DNA from: Rhizobium sp. BK313
GTDB lineage: Bacteria > Pseudomonadota > Alphaproteobacteria > Rhizobiales > Rhizobiaceae
DNA: 64,000 nt
Assembly (NCBI RefSeq): GCF_014193655.1
Contig: NZ_JACHZQ010000001.1
Location: 1,612,001-1,676,000, forward strand
Direction: 5' to 3'
The stretch's first letter is position 1. Each line of letters begins with the position of its first letter. Below are positions 18,197 through 27,841 of this stretch, piece by piece. Both the position numbers and the translations under genes were made by a program. A model generated the notes under the pieces. That model was not told where the DNA came from, made no database searches, and saw only the letters and a list, made by a program, of their open reading frames with translations.

Positions 18197-19360
18197 ATGC
18201 CGATCAAGACCGCCGCGATCATTGGCGCCGGAATAGCCGGCCTTACCGCTGCGCTGGCTCTGGCAAGACACGGCGTTCGCGCCGTAATCTTCGAACAGGC
18301 CGAAGCACTGACCGAGGTCGGTGCCGGCCTGCAAATTTCCCCCAATGCATCCCGCATTCTTAACACGCTCGGGGTACTCGACGCACTTCAGCCCGTCTGG
18401 TTGGAGCCAAAAGAGGTGCGGCTGGTCTCCGGTTCATCCTTGCGGTTAATCGCGTCAGTGCCCTGCGGCAGCTTCGCCAGAGAGCGTTGGGGGTCTCCTT
18501 ACGGCGCCGTTCATCGCGCGACGCTGCAAAAGGCGCTTCTCGACGCAGTAATGACCAATCCGCTCTGCACCCTGCATCTCGGCCAGCCCATCGATGCAAC
18601 AAACAAACAAGCGCTTGATGCGACGATCGGTGAGGAAGCGGATCTGATCATTGGTGCCGATGGCGTCTGGTCGAAGGTGCGCACGCTGGTACCGGACGGC
18701 CCCTCGCCGCATTTCTCGGGCAATATCGCCTGGCGCTTCACCATCCCCGAGGCGCTGGCGTCCAGAGTCCTCGACAGAACGAGCGTTACGGCGTTTCTCG
18801 GTCCTTCGGCACATCTCGTCAGCTATCCGATCAAGGAGAATGCCGCTTTCAACATCGTGGCAAACATCTCCGGAAGCAGTGCGAGCCATGATTGGAACGC
18901 CGCAGGCACCAAGGCGCAACGCGAGCATCTTCTGAGCCGCTTCTCAGGCTGGAACGACAACATCAGGACAATGCTCGAACAACAGGAGAAAGCCACCTTC
19001 TGGCCGCTCTACGAAGCGAGCGCCGGCCGCTGGCACAATGGCAAGGATGTCATATTAATCGGCGATGCGGCTCATGCGATGATGCCCTTTGCGGCACAAG
19101 GCGCTGCCATGGCGATTGAGGATGCCTTCGAACTCGCCGGCATGGTGGCGTCACGCCCCCTCATCGAAGCGCTCGATCTCTTCGAAAAGCATCGAACACC
19201 GCGCATTGCGCGCCTGCGTCAGCGCGCAGCCTTCAATCATTTTGCCTATCATGCCCGTGGACCTGTGCGGATGGCCCGCGATCTTGTTCTGTCCATGCGC
19301 CCGCCGCAAAGCCTCGCGGCGGATCTGGATTGGGTCTACGGCTATCACGCCATCGGCTGA
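18197..19360 (+). CDS. FAD-dependent monooxygenase, salicylate-hydroxylase-like
   Basis: A 387-residue class A flavoprotein monooxygenase. The FAD-binding GAGIAGLTAALALARHG is at about 12-28, the DG motif GADGVWSKVR near 153, and the GD motif GDAAHAMMPFAAQGAAMAIE near 288. These define the UbiH/salicylate hydroxylase group; the aromatic substrate is unknown. Its stop codon (19358-19360) directly abuts the stop of metC on the other strand, with no base in between. Confidence 0.9.
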   Translation: MPIKTAAIIGAGIAGLTAALALARHGVRAVIFEQAEALTEVGAGLQISPNASRILNTLGVLDALQPVWLEPKEVRLVSGSSLRLIASVPCGSFARERWGSPYGAVHRATLQKALLDAVMTNPLCTLHLGQPIDATNKQALDATIGEEADLIIGADGVWSKVRTLVPDGPSPHFSGNIAWRFTIPEALASRVLDRTSVTAFLGPSAHLVSYPIKENAAFNIVANISGSSASHDWNAAGTKAQREHLLSRFSGWNDNIRTMLEQQEKATFWPLYEASAGRWHNGKDVILIGDAAHAMMPFAAQGAAMAIEDAFELAGMVASRPLIEALDLFEKHRTPRIARLRQRAAFNHFAYHARGPVRMARDLVLSMRPPQSLAADLDWVYGYHAIG

Positions 19361-20551
19361 TCAGGCTTCTTTCGCCGCAGCGAGGCCCTTTTCGATATCG
19401 ACCTTGATATCGGCGACATCCTCAAGTCCGATCTGCAGGCGCAGTACCGGTCCTTCCGGCGGCGCCTTGCAGATGCGCCGGTCGTTGAGATTGACGTGCA
19501 CCGCGAGGCTCTCGTAACCGCCCCAGGAATAGCCGAGACCGAAAATCCGGAGAGCGTCGAGGAAGGCATGCGCCTTGGCCCTGAATTTATCCGGGCTGCC
19601 GACAGCTAGCACGAAGGAGAAGATGCCGCTCGATCCCTTGAAGTCGCGCTTCCAAAGCTCATGGCTCGGGAAACTTGGCAATGCCGGATGCAGCACGCGT
19701 GCGACGTCCTCCCGGCCCTCAAGCCATTGCGCGATGGCAAGCGCGCTCTCCTGATGCCGCTCCAGACGCACGCCCATAGTGCGCAAGCCCCGCAGCACCT
19801 GGTAAGCATCGTCCGGCGCGCCGCAGATGCCGAGCTGAATATTGGCTTCCTTCAACTGGTTCCAATGGGCCGCATTGGCGGACACCGTCCCCATCAGAAT
19901 ATCGGAGTGACCAGCCGGATATTTCGTCGCCGCATGAATGGAGATGTCGACGCCGTGATCCAGCGGCTTGAAATAAAGCGGTGTCGCCCAGGTATTGTCC
20001 ATGGTGACGACGCAGCCATGCCGGTGGGCGGCGGTCGAAATTGTCGAAATATCCTGCATTTCAAAGGTGTTGGAGCCCGGCGCCTCGGTATGCACCAGCT
20101 TGGTATTCGGCTTGATCAATTGCTCGATGCCAGCGCCGACCAGCGGGTCGTAGTACTCAATCTCGACGCCGAGGCGCTTCAGCATGGTATCGCAGAAGAT
20201 GCGCGTCGGCCCGTAGACCGAATCGACGATCAGCGCATGGTCGCCGGCAGACAGAAAGGCCAGGAACGGCACGGTGATCGCCGCAAGCCCCGACGGCACA
20301 ACGATTGTTCCCGCCGATCCCTCCAGCGCATCGATGGCATCGCAGAGCGCATCGGTCGTCGGCGTACCGCGCGTGCCATAGGTATATTTCTGGTCGCGCA
20401 TCTCCATGGTCCGCGCGTTCGGAAACAGCACCGTCGAGGCATGCACGACCGGCGGATTGACGAAACCGTGGAAATCTGAGGGCGAATAACCGATGTGGGA
20501 CAAACGCGTGTTGATGCCGGCGTTTTGCAGCGATGTGTCTTTGTCTTTCAT
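19361..20551 (-). CDS. metC: cystathionine beta-lyase
   Basis: A 396-residue Cys/Met-metabolism PLP enzyme that converts cystathionine to homocysteine in methionine synthesis. It shows YTYGTRGTPTTDAL near 55, SVYGPT near 115 and the PLP-lysine in SIHAATKYPAGHSD near residue 210. The family member type (MetC rather than MetB or MetZ) is inferred from overall likeness to alphaproteobacterial cystathionine beta-lyases, including GYSWGGYESL near 345. It is monocistronic and divergent from aapJ. Confidence 0.92.
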   Translation of the reverse strand: MKDKDTSLQNAGINTRLSHIGYSPSDFHGFVNPPVVHASTVLFPNARTMEMRDQKYTYGTRGTPTTDALCDAIDALEGSAGTIVVPSGLAAITVPFLAFLSAGDHALIVDSVYGPTRIFCDTMLKRLGVEIEYYDPLVGAGIEQLIKPNTKLVHTEAPGSNTFEMQDISTISTAAHRHGCVVTMDNTWATPLYFKPLDHGVDISIHAATKYPAGHSDILMGTVSANAAHWNQLKEANIQLGICGAPDDAYQVLRGLRTMGVRLERHQESALAIAQWLEGREDVARVLHPALPSFPSHELWKRDFKGSSGIFSFVLAVGSPDKFRAKAHAFLDALRIFGLGYSWGGYESLAVHVNLNDRRICKAPPEGPVLRLQIGLEDVADIKVDIEKGLAAAKEA

Positions 20552-20922
20552 GTCTGGATATGCCTTTGGCGCTGTGGGGACTTCGATTTGTGGCTGCCAA
20601 GCCCGATGGGGTCAACCCCGAACAACTCAGCAAATACCCATATTGCCTACATGCTGAAATACCGGAATAGCGGAACAACACCCTATTTTTGCGCAGTTTT
20701 TTGGCAAAACGCTGCCTAAATAGACGCCAAGCGCCCATTCGCAAGCCGAAACAAGCGAAAATGCCGAATTATTCCTCAATAATTCGGGCGATGTCTTGAC
20801 CATAAATGCATTTGCGACTGTGATAGGATCACTCGCACCGGGAGAGTGAGGAACATGGTTCTCCGAGAACCTTCGGGCGCGATACGCTTTAACTATAAAA
20901 CAATAGACAAAGGTTGGGAAAG
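20552..20922. other. 371-base divergent promoter region of metC and aapJ
   Basis: No gene seen. The left half should hold the metC promoter and leader; part of it (GGCTTGGCAGCCAC on the minus strand) recalls SAM-II riboswitches but lacks the rest of the consensus. The right half holds a possible aapJ promoter and a small hairpin GGTTCTCCGAGAACC near 20855. Confidence 0.5.
20796..20824 (+). promoter_or_regulatory. possible aapJ promoter
   Basis: TTGACC at 20796-20801 and TGTGAT at 20819-20824 are separated by 17 bases, giving a leader of about 90 nt before aapJ. The -35 match is good, the -10 is partial. Confidence 0.35.
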
Positions 20923-21948
20923 ATGAAAAAGATTGCTCTATCCGTATTCCTCGGAGCGGCAGCTTTGGCATACACCGCTTCGGGTGCGTCGGCTTCGACG
21001 CTGAGCGATGTGAAGGCCAAGGGCTTTATTCAATGCGGCGTGAACACGGGCCTTCTTGGCTTCGCACAGCCTGATGCATCCGGGAACTGGGCCGGTTTCG
21101 ACATCGACTTCTGCAAAGCCGTCGCTTCGGCAGTCTTCGGCGATCCGAGCAAGGTGAAGTACACCCCCCTCAGCGCCAAGGACCGCTTCACGGCTCTGCA
21201 GTCCGGCGAAATCGACGTGCTGTCGCGTAACACGACCTGGACGATCAACCGTGACACCGCGCTCGGTCTCAAGTTCCGCCCCGTCACCTATTATGACGGC
21301 CAGGGTTTCATGGTTCGCAAGGAACTGAACGTGAAGTCGGCTCTGGAACTTTCCGGCGCAGCCGTATGCGTCCAGTCCGGCACGACGACGGAATTGAACC
21401 TCGCCGACTACTTCAAGACCAACAATCTTCAGTATAATCCGGTGGTCTTCGACAAGCTCGAGGAAATCAATACCGCCTACGACTCCGGTCGTTGCGATGT
21501 CTACACCACCGACCAGTCCGGCCTCTATGCGACGCGTCTGACGCTGAAGAACCCCGACGACAACATCGTCCTGCCGGAAATCATCTCCAAGGAGCCACTC
21601 GGCCCGGCCGTTCGCCAGGGTGACGACCAGTGGTTCAACATCGTCAGCTGGACCGCCTATGCGCTTGTGAACGCCGAAGAATTCGGGATCACGCAGAAGA
21701 ACGTCGACGAGATGAAGAATTCGGCAAACCCGGATATCAAGCGCTTCCTCGGCGTCGAACAGGGCTCGACGATCGGCACCGACCTCGGCCTGACCAATGA
21801 CTGGGCCTATAATATCGTCAAGGGCGTGGGCAATTACGGCGAAGTCTTCGATCGCAACATCGGTGCAGGCAGCCCGCTGAAGATCGCACGCGGTCTCAAC
21901 GCTCTGTGGAACAAGGGCGGTATCCAGTACGCGCCTCCAGTCCGCTAA
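20923..21948 (+). CDS. aapJ: general L-amino acid ABC transporter, periplasmic binding protein
   Basis: A 341-residue exported binding protein (signal MKKIALSVFLGAAALAYTAS, cleaved after SASA). The ligand domain shows FIQCGVNTGLLGFAQPD, FDIDFCKAVASAVFGD and DVLSRNTTWTINRD, all AapJ hallmarks. The ATG at 20923 is chosen over an upstream TTG because it starts the signal peptide. It is the first gene of aapJQMP. A stable hairpin after its stop probably raises the aapJ mRNA level above that of the downstream genes. Confidence 0.95.
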   Translation: MKKIALSVFLGAAALAYTASGASASTLSDVKAKGFIQCGVNTGLLGFAQPDASGNWAGFDIDFCKAVASAVFGDPSKVKYTPLSAKDRFTALQSGEIDVLSRNTTWTINRDTALGLKFRPVTYYDGQGFMVRKELNVKSALELSGAAVCVQSGTTTELNLADYFKTNNLQYNPVVFDKLEEINTAYDSGRCDVYTTDQSGLYATRLTLKNPDDNIVLPEIISKEPLGPAVRQGDDQWFNIVSWTAYALVNAEEFGITQKNVDEMKNSANPDIKRFLGVEQGSTIGTDLGLTNDWAYNIVKGVGNYGEVFDRNIGAGSPLKIARGLNALWNKGGIQYAPPVR

Positions 21949-21970
21949 GCCGCGAACGGCTCGACTTTTG

Positions 21971-21996
21971 GAGAAAGGCGGCTTGCCGCCTTTCTC
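21971..21996 (+). promoter_or_regulatory. intercistronic hairpin between aapJ and aapQ
   Basis: A perfect 11-bp stem GAGAAAGGCGG / CCGCCTTTCTC with loop CTTG, 22 bases after the aapJ stop. It is not followed by a T-tract, so it more likely protects the 3' end of aapJ mRNA or attenuates read-through than fully terminates it. Confidence 0.7.
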
Positions 21997-22044
21997 TCCT
22001 CAAGAAAACAAGCCTGAAACAGGCACACTGGGGAAAAATTCTGC

Positions 22045-23235
22045 ATGGCAATTACTGTAAATTCGCCTGGCGGCGAGCGATCATTTGTATCTGCGCTATA
22101 CAACACCAAAGTCAGAGGGGTGTTTTACCAGGCCGTCACCATCATCATTCTCGTAGGTGTCATTTGGTTCATCATCGAGAATACGCTCGACAATCTGCGG
22201 GCATTGAACCGATCCTTCGGCTTCGACTTCCTCGAAGGCCGCTCCGGCTTCAATCTGGGACAGGCACTGATTCCCTATTCGAGCGATTCCACCAATACCC
22301 AAGCGCTCCTCGTCGGTCTGCTTAATACGCTTCTCATTTCGGTGGTCGGCATCGTCTGCGCAACGATTGTCGGCTTCATCATCGGCATCGGCAGGCTTTC
22401 AGGCAATTGGCTGATCGCGAAGCTTTCCCAAGCCTATGTCGAACTCTTCCGCAATATCCCGCCCCTTCTCGTCATTTTCTTCTGGTACAGCGGCGTTCTG
22501 GTGCTGCTGCCACAGGCGCGAGATGCCGTGCATCTGCCATTCTCCAGCTATCTCAGCAACCGTGGCCTCGCATTCCCCCGCCCCATTTTCGGCACGGGCA
22601 TGGAAGCCGTCGGCCTTGCCTTGGTTGTCGCCATCGTGGCGGTATTTTTCCTGGCGCGCTGGGCGCATAAGCGTCAGGCGGCGACCGGCCAGCAATTCCA
22701 TACCATCTGGGTATCGATCGGCATATTGATCGGTCTGCCGCTATTGACCTTCCTCGCGGCAGGTCTGCCGCTCTCCTTCGACTATCCCGTAGCCGGCAAA
22801 TTCAACCTGACGGGTGGATTCGTCGTGGGACCGGAGTTCATCGCACTTCTGCTGGCGTTATCTCTCTATACCGCAACCTATATTGCCGAAATCGTGCGCG
22901 CCGGTATTCGCGGTGTAGCAAAAGGCCAATCGGAAGCGGCGGGTGCGCTCGGGCTTCGCGCGTCGGCCATCACCAGGCTTGTGGTCATTCCGCAGGCAAT
23001 GCGCATCATCATTCCGCCCCTGACGAGCCAATATCTTAACCTGATCAAGAACTCCTCGCTCGCGATCGCCATCGGCTATGCCGATCTCGTCGCCGTCGGC
23101 GGCGTGATCCTCAATCAGTCCGGCCGCGCGGTCGAAGTCGTGATCATATGGATGGTCATCTATCTCGCCTTGAGCATCGCAACGTCGCTGTTCATGAACT
23201 GGTTCAACGCCAAGATGGCTCTGGTGGAGAGATAA
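22045..23235 (+). CDS. aapQ: general L-amino acid ABC transporter permease
   Basis: A 396-residue inner-membrane permease, longer than typical His/Glu-type permeases because of the Aap-type insert. The HisM-family segments [19 protein letters not shown] (about 133-151) and the EAA-like loop GAGALG-type [19 protein letters not shown] near 297 are present. It pairs with AapM to form the membrane channel. It lies 96 bases after aapJ, with a hairpin in between. Confidence 0.94.
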   Translation: MAITVNSPGGERSFVSALYNTKVRGVFYQAVTIIILVGVIWFIIENTLDNLRALNRSFGFDFLEGRSGFNLGQALIPYSSDSTNTQALLVGLLNTLLISVVGIVCATIVGFIIGIGRLSGNWLIAKLSQAYVELFRNIPPLLVIFFWYSGVLVLLPQARDAVHLPFSSYLSNRGLAFPRPIFGTGMEAVGLALVVAIVAVFFLARWAHKRQAATGQQFHTIWVSIGILIGLPLLTFLAAGLPLSFDYPVAGKFNLTGGFVVGPEFIALLLALSLYTATYIAEIVRAGIRGVAKGQSEAAGALGLRASAITRLVVIPQAMRIIIPPLTSQYLNLIKNSSLAIAIGYADLVAVGGVILNQSGRAVEVVIIWMVIYLALSIATSLFMNWFNAKMALVER

Positions 23236-23236
23236 G

Positions 23237-24391
23237 ATGCCCGACGTAAATCAAAGCCTCGTCAGCAAGACCCTTCTCCCGGCGCTACCTGCACCGGCCA
23301 GCGAGAAAGGCGCATGGCATTGGATCAAGACAAATCTTTTCGCCACACCGAAGGACGTCGTTCTGACCTTGCTCGCCATCGCCCTCCTTGTCTGGGCGAT
23401 CCCGCATCTGGTCGACTGGCTGTTCGTGAAGGCGGTCTGGAGCGGAACCGATCGCACATTCTGCGCGACGACCGTTCAAGGCGGAACCCAACCGGACGGC
23501 TGGAGCGGCGCTTGCTGGGCTTTCGTCCGCTCGAAATTCATCATCTTCATGTTCGGCCTCTATCCGCCGGACGAACGCTGGCGGCCTGTGCTTGTCGCCA
23601 TCCTGATGATCATTGCCTTCGTGCCGCTGCTGATGCCGTCAATTCCCAGGAAAGGATTGAACGCGATCCTGGCATTCTTCGTGCTGCCGGTCATCTCGTT
23701 CTTTCTGCTCCATGGCGGCTTCGGCCTCCAGACCGTGGAAACGGAGAGATGGGGTGGCCTGCTGGTGACCCTGGTGATCGCCTTCGTCGCAATCGCGGTA
23801 TCCTTCCCATTCGGCATCCTGCTTGCGCTCGGACGCCGCTCGCAAATGCCTGTCGTCCGCATGCTATGCGTGATCTTCATCGAGGTCATCCGCGGTGTGC
23901 CGTTGATCACCGTGCTGTTCATGGCCAGCTATATGCTGCCATTGTTCATGCCGCAGGGCTGGACGGTGGATAAGCTGCTACGCGCAATAGTCGGTGTCTC
24001 GATTTTCACCTCGGCCTATATGGCCGAAGTCATCCGCGGCGGTCTTCAGGCCATACCGAAGGGTCAGTTCGAAGGCGCCGACTCGCTCGGCCTCGGCTAT
24101 TGGCAGAAAATGCGACTGATCGTACTGCCGCAGGCGATCAAGCTGGTCATCCCAGGCATTGTCAACACCTATATTGGCATGTTCAAGGACACTTCGCTGG
24201 TGGCGATCATTGGTATGTTCGATCTGCTCGGCATCGTCCGTCAGAATTTCTCGGATGCCAATTGGGCGAGCGCCGTAACGCCTGTTACGGGTCTCGTTTT
24301 CGCCGGTTTCATATTTTGGCTGTTTTGCTTCGGCATGTCGCGCTATTCAGGTTTCATGGAACGCCATCTCGACACGGGCCACAAACGATAA
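23237..24391 (+). CDS. aapM: general L-amino acid ABC transporter permease
   Basis: A 384-residue permease with [20 protein letters not shown] near 213-231 and the EAA loop [20 protein letters not shown] near 278-297. It starts one base after the aapQ stop, so translation is coupled. With AapQ it forms the broad-specificity amino-acid channel. Confidence 0.94.
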   Translation: MPDVNQSLVSKTLLPALPAPASEKGAWHWIKTNLFATPKDVVLTLLAIALLVWAIPHLVDWLFVKAVWSGTDRTFCATTVQGGTQPDGWSGACWAFVRSKFIIFMFGLYPPDERWRPVLVAILMIIAFVPLLMPSIPRKGLNAILAFFVLPVISFFLLHGGFGLQTVETERWGGLLVTLVIAFVAIAVSFPFGILLALGRRSQMPVVRMLCVIFIEVIRGVPLITVLFMASYMLPLFMPQGWTVDKLLRAIVGVSIFTSAYMAEVIRGGLQAIPKGQFEGADSLGLGYWQKMRLIVLPQAIKLVIPGIVNTYIGMFKDTSLVAIIGMFDLLGIVRQNFSDANWASAVTPVTGLVFAGFIFWLFCFGMSRYSGFMERHLDTGHKR

Positions 24392-24409
24392 GAACTGAGG
24401 GATAAAAAT

Positions 24410-25183
24410 ATGGCTGACGCCCAACTGAAAAAACTGACCATTTCCGATACGGAAGTCGCGGTCGAAATGATCAACATGAACAAGTGGTACGGCGATTTCC
24501 ACGTGCTGCGCGACATCAACCTCAAGGTGATGCGCGGCGAACGCATCGTCATCGCCGGCCCGTCCGGCTCAGGCAAATCGACGATGATCCGCTGCATCAA
24601 CCGCCTGGAAGAGCACCAGAAGGGCCAGATCATCGTCGACGGCGTGGAACTCACCAACGACCTGAAGAAGATCGACGAAGTGCGCCGCGAAGTCGGCATG
24701 GTATTCCAGCACTTCAACCTCTTCCCGCATCTGACGATCCTGGAAAACTGCACGCTGGCGCCGATCTGGGTGCGCAAGATGCCGAAGAAGCAGGCCGAAG
24801 AAGTCGCCATGCACTTCCTGACCCGCGTCAAGATCCCGGAGCAGGCGAAGAAGTATCCCGGGCAGCTTTCAGGCGGTCAGCAGCAGCGCGTAGCGATCGC
24901 CCGTTCGCTCTGCATGAACCCGAAGATCATGCTGTTCGATGAGCCGACCTCGGCGCTCGACCCGGAAATGATCAAGGAAGTACTGGATACCATGGTGGGT
25001 CTGGCCGAAGAGGGCATGACCATGCTCTGCGTCACCCACGAAATGGGCTTCGCCCGTCAGGTCGCCAACCGGGTGATCTTCATGGACCAGGGACAGATCG
25101 TTGAGCAGAATTCGCCGAAGGAATTCTTCGAAAACCCGCAGCACGAACGCACCAAGCTGTTCCTGAGCCAGATCCTGCACTGA
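24410..25183 (+). CDS. aapP: general L-amino acid ABC transporter ATPase
   Basis: A 257-residue ABC ATPase. Walker [10 protein letters not shown] near residue 53, Q-loop FQHFNLFPH near 99, signature [15 protein letters not shown] near 155, Walker [14 protein letters not shown] near 175, switch His in CVTHEMGFA near 208. It closes the aapJQMP operon, 18 bases after aapM, and is followed by a strong terminator. Confidence 0.96.
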   Translation: MADAQLKKLTISDTEVAVEMINMNKWYGDFHVLRDINLKVMRGERIVIAGPSGSGKSTMIRCINRLEEHQKGQIIVDGVELTNDLKKIDEVRREVGMVFQHFNLFPHLTILENCTLAPIWVRKMPKKQAEEVAMHFLTRVKIPEQAKKYPGQLSGGQQQRVAIARSLCMNPKIMLFDEPTSALDPEMIKEVLDTMVGLAEEGMTMLCVTHEMGFARQVANRVIFMDQGQIVEQNSPKEFFENPQHERTKLFLSQILH

Positions 25184-25202
25184 GCAGACCATGCGACAAT
25201 CA

Positions 25203-25238
25203 AAACCCGTCGGCTGTGACGCAGCCGGCGGGTTTTTT
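25203..25238 (+). terminator. terminator of aapJQMP
   Basis: A 14-bp stem (AAACCCGTCGGCTG at 25203-25216 with CAGCCGGCGGGTTT at 25222-25235, one G-U pair), loop TGACG, followed by TTT. It lies 20 bases after the aapP stop. Confidence 0.88.
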
Positions 25239-25333
25239 AATGTGCATTTGGGAAATGCCGCGGCAATTGCCGTTAACCATATTGACACTTGCAGCGAACC
25301 AGAACATTGTGTGAACAAATCAGGGCAAACACA

Positions 25334-25573
25334 ATGGCATCCGGCGAAAAATTTATTATCCTTCCCTATAAGAAGAACCGCGGAAATCTGGTTCCCGGGG
25401 AAATGCGGCAGGCGTCGAGCGCCGCCAGCGCCGAGAAGATCGCCGCCTCCATGTCCGCGCGCTTCATCGGCGTGGCCGCCTATGCGGTCATGGTCGACGA
25501 AGAAACCGGCGACATGACCTCCCCTCGCCTCCTGGCACGGCACGGCGAGATCGCGGAGCTGAACGCCGCCTGA
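25334..25573 (+). CDS. small conserved hypothetical protein
   Basis: A 79-residue soluble protein (MASGEKFIILPYKKNRGNLV, then EKIAASMSARFIGVAAYAVM and VDEETGDMTSPRLLARHG). No family name is recognised, but the codon use and the balanced charged/hydrophobic pattern are like a real rhizobial gene. The ATG at 25334 was chosen because AGGG lies about 9 bases upstream; an earlier in-frame start would add 15 residues of poor character. It lies alone between the aap terminator and the Lrp gene. Confidence 0.6.
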   Translation: MASGEKFIILPYKKNRGNLVPGEMRQASSAASAEKIAASMSARFIGVAAYAVMVDEETGDMTSPRLLARHGEIAELNAA

Positions 25574-25620
25574 CGCCTTTCATCGCCATTCACGCGTCTC
25601 TCGTGCACGAGAAGCCAGCT

Positions 25621-26088
25621 CTAGCGCAAAGGCAGTGCGTAGGTCTGTTTTACGATCTGGCTTGGTACGTCCGTCTTGACGTTCTGGATGCCGTTGACCC
25701 TCGTGAGGTGTGTCGACTGAAATTGCCGGTAGTCATCCAAATCCGAGACGACGACGCGCAATAGCGCGTCGCTTTCTCCCAGCATGATGTAGCATTCCAT
25801 CACCTGTGGCAATTTCTTCATTGCGTCCATGAAATGGTCGATGGTTTCGGCGTCCTGAGCCGTCAGCCAGACGCGAGCGAACATCGAGAGGGGTAGCCCC
25901 GCCTTGACCGGATTGAGCACCGCCACATAGCGATCGATGATGCCGGCCTCCTCGAGGAGCTTGACCCGCCGCAAGCAGGGCGACGGAGACAAGCCCACTT
26001 CCTTTGCCAACTCGATGTTCTGAAGGCGTCCATCGCGCTGCAGGGCATGCAATATACGCTTATCGAGCTCATCCAGACGTATTGGCAT
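25621..26088 (-). CDS. Lrp/AsnC family transcriptional regulator
   Basis: A 155-residue regulator: N-terminal helix-turn-helix (LDELDKRILHALQRDGRLQN, ELAKEVGLSPSPCLRRVKLL) and a C-terminal RAM ligand domain (VMECYIMLGESDALLRVVV). Such proteins sense amino acids. It is divergent from a LysE-type exporter, a common pairing in which the regulator controls export of the sensed amino acid; the specific ligand is unknown. Confidence 0.92.
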   Translation of the reverse strand: MPIRLDELDKRILHALQRDGRLQNIELAKEVGLSPSPCLRRVKLLEEAGIIDRYVAVLNPVKAGLPLSMFARVWLTAQDAETIDHFMDAMKKLPQVMECYIMLGESDALLRVVVSDLDDYRQFQSTHLTRVNGIQNVKTDVPSQIVKQTYALPLR

Positions 26089-26192
26089 TTCGCACCAATA
26101 ATTCGAGCAATCGGAGTTTCAATGCCAATTTTTCCAATAAAATTGGCTTCTTCGCAACCCAATTGTGGGCGTTTGCTTCTACGATGCCAGTC

Positions 26193-26801
26193 ATGGAAAA
26201 CACAAGTTTGCTTCTCTTTGCAGCCACGGTCTTGCCTCTCATCTGCACCCCCGGACCGGACATGCTGTTCGTGGCATCGCAAACCCTATCAGGCGGTGCA
26301 TCTGCCGGGTTGCGTTCAACGGCAGGGGTTTGCATCGGTTATATGGTGCACTCGGCTCTTGTGGCATTGGGCGTTGCTGCCATCATTGCGGCCTCGCCTG
26401 CGCTCTTTACGGCTCTTCGCTGGCTGGGCGTTGCCTATCTGCTCTATCTCGCATTCCAGCTCATCACGTCATCGATGAAAGGCGGCAGGATGACACTGTC
26501 GGCGGGAGCCCCTACAAGCCAGCTTCAACGAGGCTTCCTGACGGCCTTCCTCAACCCAAAAGGCATGATGATTTATTTCGCCATCCTGCCGCAATTCATG
26601 CAACATGAAGGAAACATCGCGCTGCAGGCATCTGTCCTTTCGGCAATTTTCATCGGGTTGTGTGGCATCGTCTACGCCACCCTCAGCTTCGTGATTGCAG
26701 CGGTCGGGACACGCGGCGGCTTCAATGATCGCCGCCGGAGATGGATCGAAGCAACAGCTGGCGGTCTTTTGCTTGTAGCTGCCGGAAGATTGGCAGCCTG
26801 A
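26193..26801 (+). CDS. LysE family amino-acid exporter
   Basis: A 202-residue inner-membrane protein with about six hydrophobic segments. The LysE/RhtB signature LPLICTPGPDMLFVASQTL is at about 13-31 and FLNPKGMMIYFAILPQF near 125-141. ATG 26193 starts MENTSLLLF; an in-frame ATG three codons earlier is possible. It is divergent from the Lrp-type regulator with about 100 bases between, which must hold both promoters. Confidence 0.9.
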   Translation: MENTSLLLFAATVLPLICTPGPDMLFVASQTLSGGASAGLRSTAGVCIGYMVHSALVALGVAAIIAASPALFTALRWLGVAYLLYLAFQLITSSMKGGRMTLSAGAPTSQLQRGFLTAFLNPKGMMIYFAILPQFMQHEGNIALQASVLSAIFIGLCGIVYATLSFVIAAVGTRGGFNDRRRRWIEATAGGLLLVAAGRLAA

Positions 26802-26887
26802 ACACGCCCATAGCGCTCGATAGCAAACCCGATATACTGCCGCTTGCTGCGCAAGACGCAGTTTCACGAGGCGTTGGGGGACGGGAC

Positions 26888-27049
26888 GTGAAGAAAAGCG
26901 ACAGAATAATCATGACTTTTGCTCTTCTGGGAGCGGCGATCATCATCATAAAGCTAATCGGCGCAATGGCCGGGTATGACCTCATCGAGATGGCGGTGAA
27001 TGCGACCAGACCGGCCGATGCCGGCGGCTGGCCAGCGGAAACGCATTGA
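26888..27049 (+). CDS. possible small single-span membrane protein
   Basis: A GTG-started frame of 53 residues: a basic start (VKKSDRI), one strong hydrophobic segment (IMTFALLGAAIIIIKLIGAM) and a short polar tail. The composition is that of a real small membrane protein, but the ribosome-binding site is poor and I do not know a family. An upstream in-frame ATG at 26741 lies within the end of the LysE gene and is less likely. Confidence 0.45.
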   Translation: MKKSDRIIMTFALLGAAIIIIKLIGAMAGYDLIEMAVNATRPADAGGWPAETH

Positions 27050-27119
27050 GCCCGTCGTTTCCGCAGCAACACAATGCTGACCCGCTACAACTACACCAAT
27101 TAACGAAGTAAAATCAAAT

Positions 27120-27310
27120 ACCTAGAAAAGAGATGCCTGTCGCCGCATACGTCTGGAGGCGGGATCGTCGTTTTCATTCCTGAATTTAAGTCTCCGAACC
27201 AGATGAGGCGGCGGCGAGCGCCGTTTCGACGACTCCGCCGACCGCTCGAGGGTAGTGACGACCTCGTCGGGATTCTTTTCCGCGTGGTGAAGAGCCAGGC
27301 GGCCGACCGC
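27120..27310 (-). pseudogene. possible gene remnant after the SRPBCC gene
   Basis: On the minus strand, directly after the SRPBCC stop codon, one frame reads DLAVGRLALHHAEKNPDEVV and then TTLERSAESSKRRSP before ending near 27120. It looks like natural protein sequence but has no start codon of its own. An overlapping ATGA start in another frame gives only low-complexity Arg/Pro/Ser sequence. It may be a decayed or frameshifted third gene of the ArsR/SRPBCC operon. No family was recognised. Confidence 0.3.
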
Positions 27311-27322
27311 GAGATCGACGAC

Positions 27323-27841
27323 TCATGACCGTCCCACGCTCGCGCCCAGGATGACGAGGAGTTCATCCAGCTGCTCGAACTGCTCGGGCATCCCACCCTC
27401 CATCCCGGCGATGGCGTCGTCGAGAGCTTCCTTCGAGGGATAGAGTTCGTGCAGGACCAGCAGCGTCTTGTCACCTTTTTCCTCGAAGGTCACCGTGGTC
27501 ACGGAACCGTCACCACTTTCCTCATTCGTCCAGACGAGGCGCGCATTCGCTATCACTTCGATGTATTTGCCGAAGAATTCCATAGCGCTTGAGGCATCGT
27601 GCCCAAACGCAACACGGTAGCCGCCGCCGACACGAACATCCATCTCGCAGGAAAGCAGAGGCACGCCCATCGACTTCGGTGCCCACCACCGCATGAACAG
27701 CTCGGGTTTGGTCCACGCCTCGAACACGAGGCGCGCCGGACCGTTGAAGGTTCGCGTAACGACAAGCTCACGCTCGGACTTCCGCTCCACCGTCGTGTGG
27801 TCCTTGATGGGGGTAGGCTCACTCTCTCTTCTTGAGTCCAT
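27323..27841 (-). CDS. SRPBCC (AHSA1/START-like) domain protein
   Basis: A 172-residue protein with the AHSA1-type hydrophobic-pocket fold: VVTRTFNGPARLVFEAWTKP near 27-46, MRWWAPKSM near 50, then GGGYRVAF and LVLHELYPSKEALDDAIAGM. Its start overlaps the end of the ArsR gene by 23 bases, so the two are cotranscribed. Such ArsR-SRPBCC pairs are very common in proteobacteria; the ligand is unknown. Confidence 0.9.
   Translation of the reverse strand: MDSRRESEPTPIKDHTTVERKSERELVVTRTFNGPARLVFEAWTKPELFMRWWAPKSMGVPLLSCEMDVRVGGGYRVAFGHDASSAMEFFGKYIEVIANARLVWTNEESGDGSVTTVTFEEKGDKTLLVLHELYPSKEALDDAIAGMEGGMPEQFEQLDELLVILGASVGRS

Noticed and set aside
20560..20640. Possible SAM-II riboswitch upstream of metC
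   Set aside because: The leader contains GGCTTGGCAGCCAC, like part of SAM-II elements, but the conserved tail and the pseudoknot partner are not seen. A covariance search would decide.
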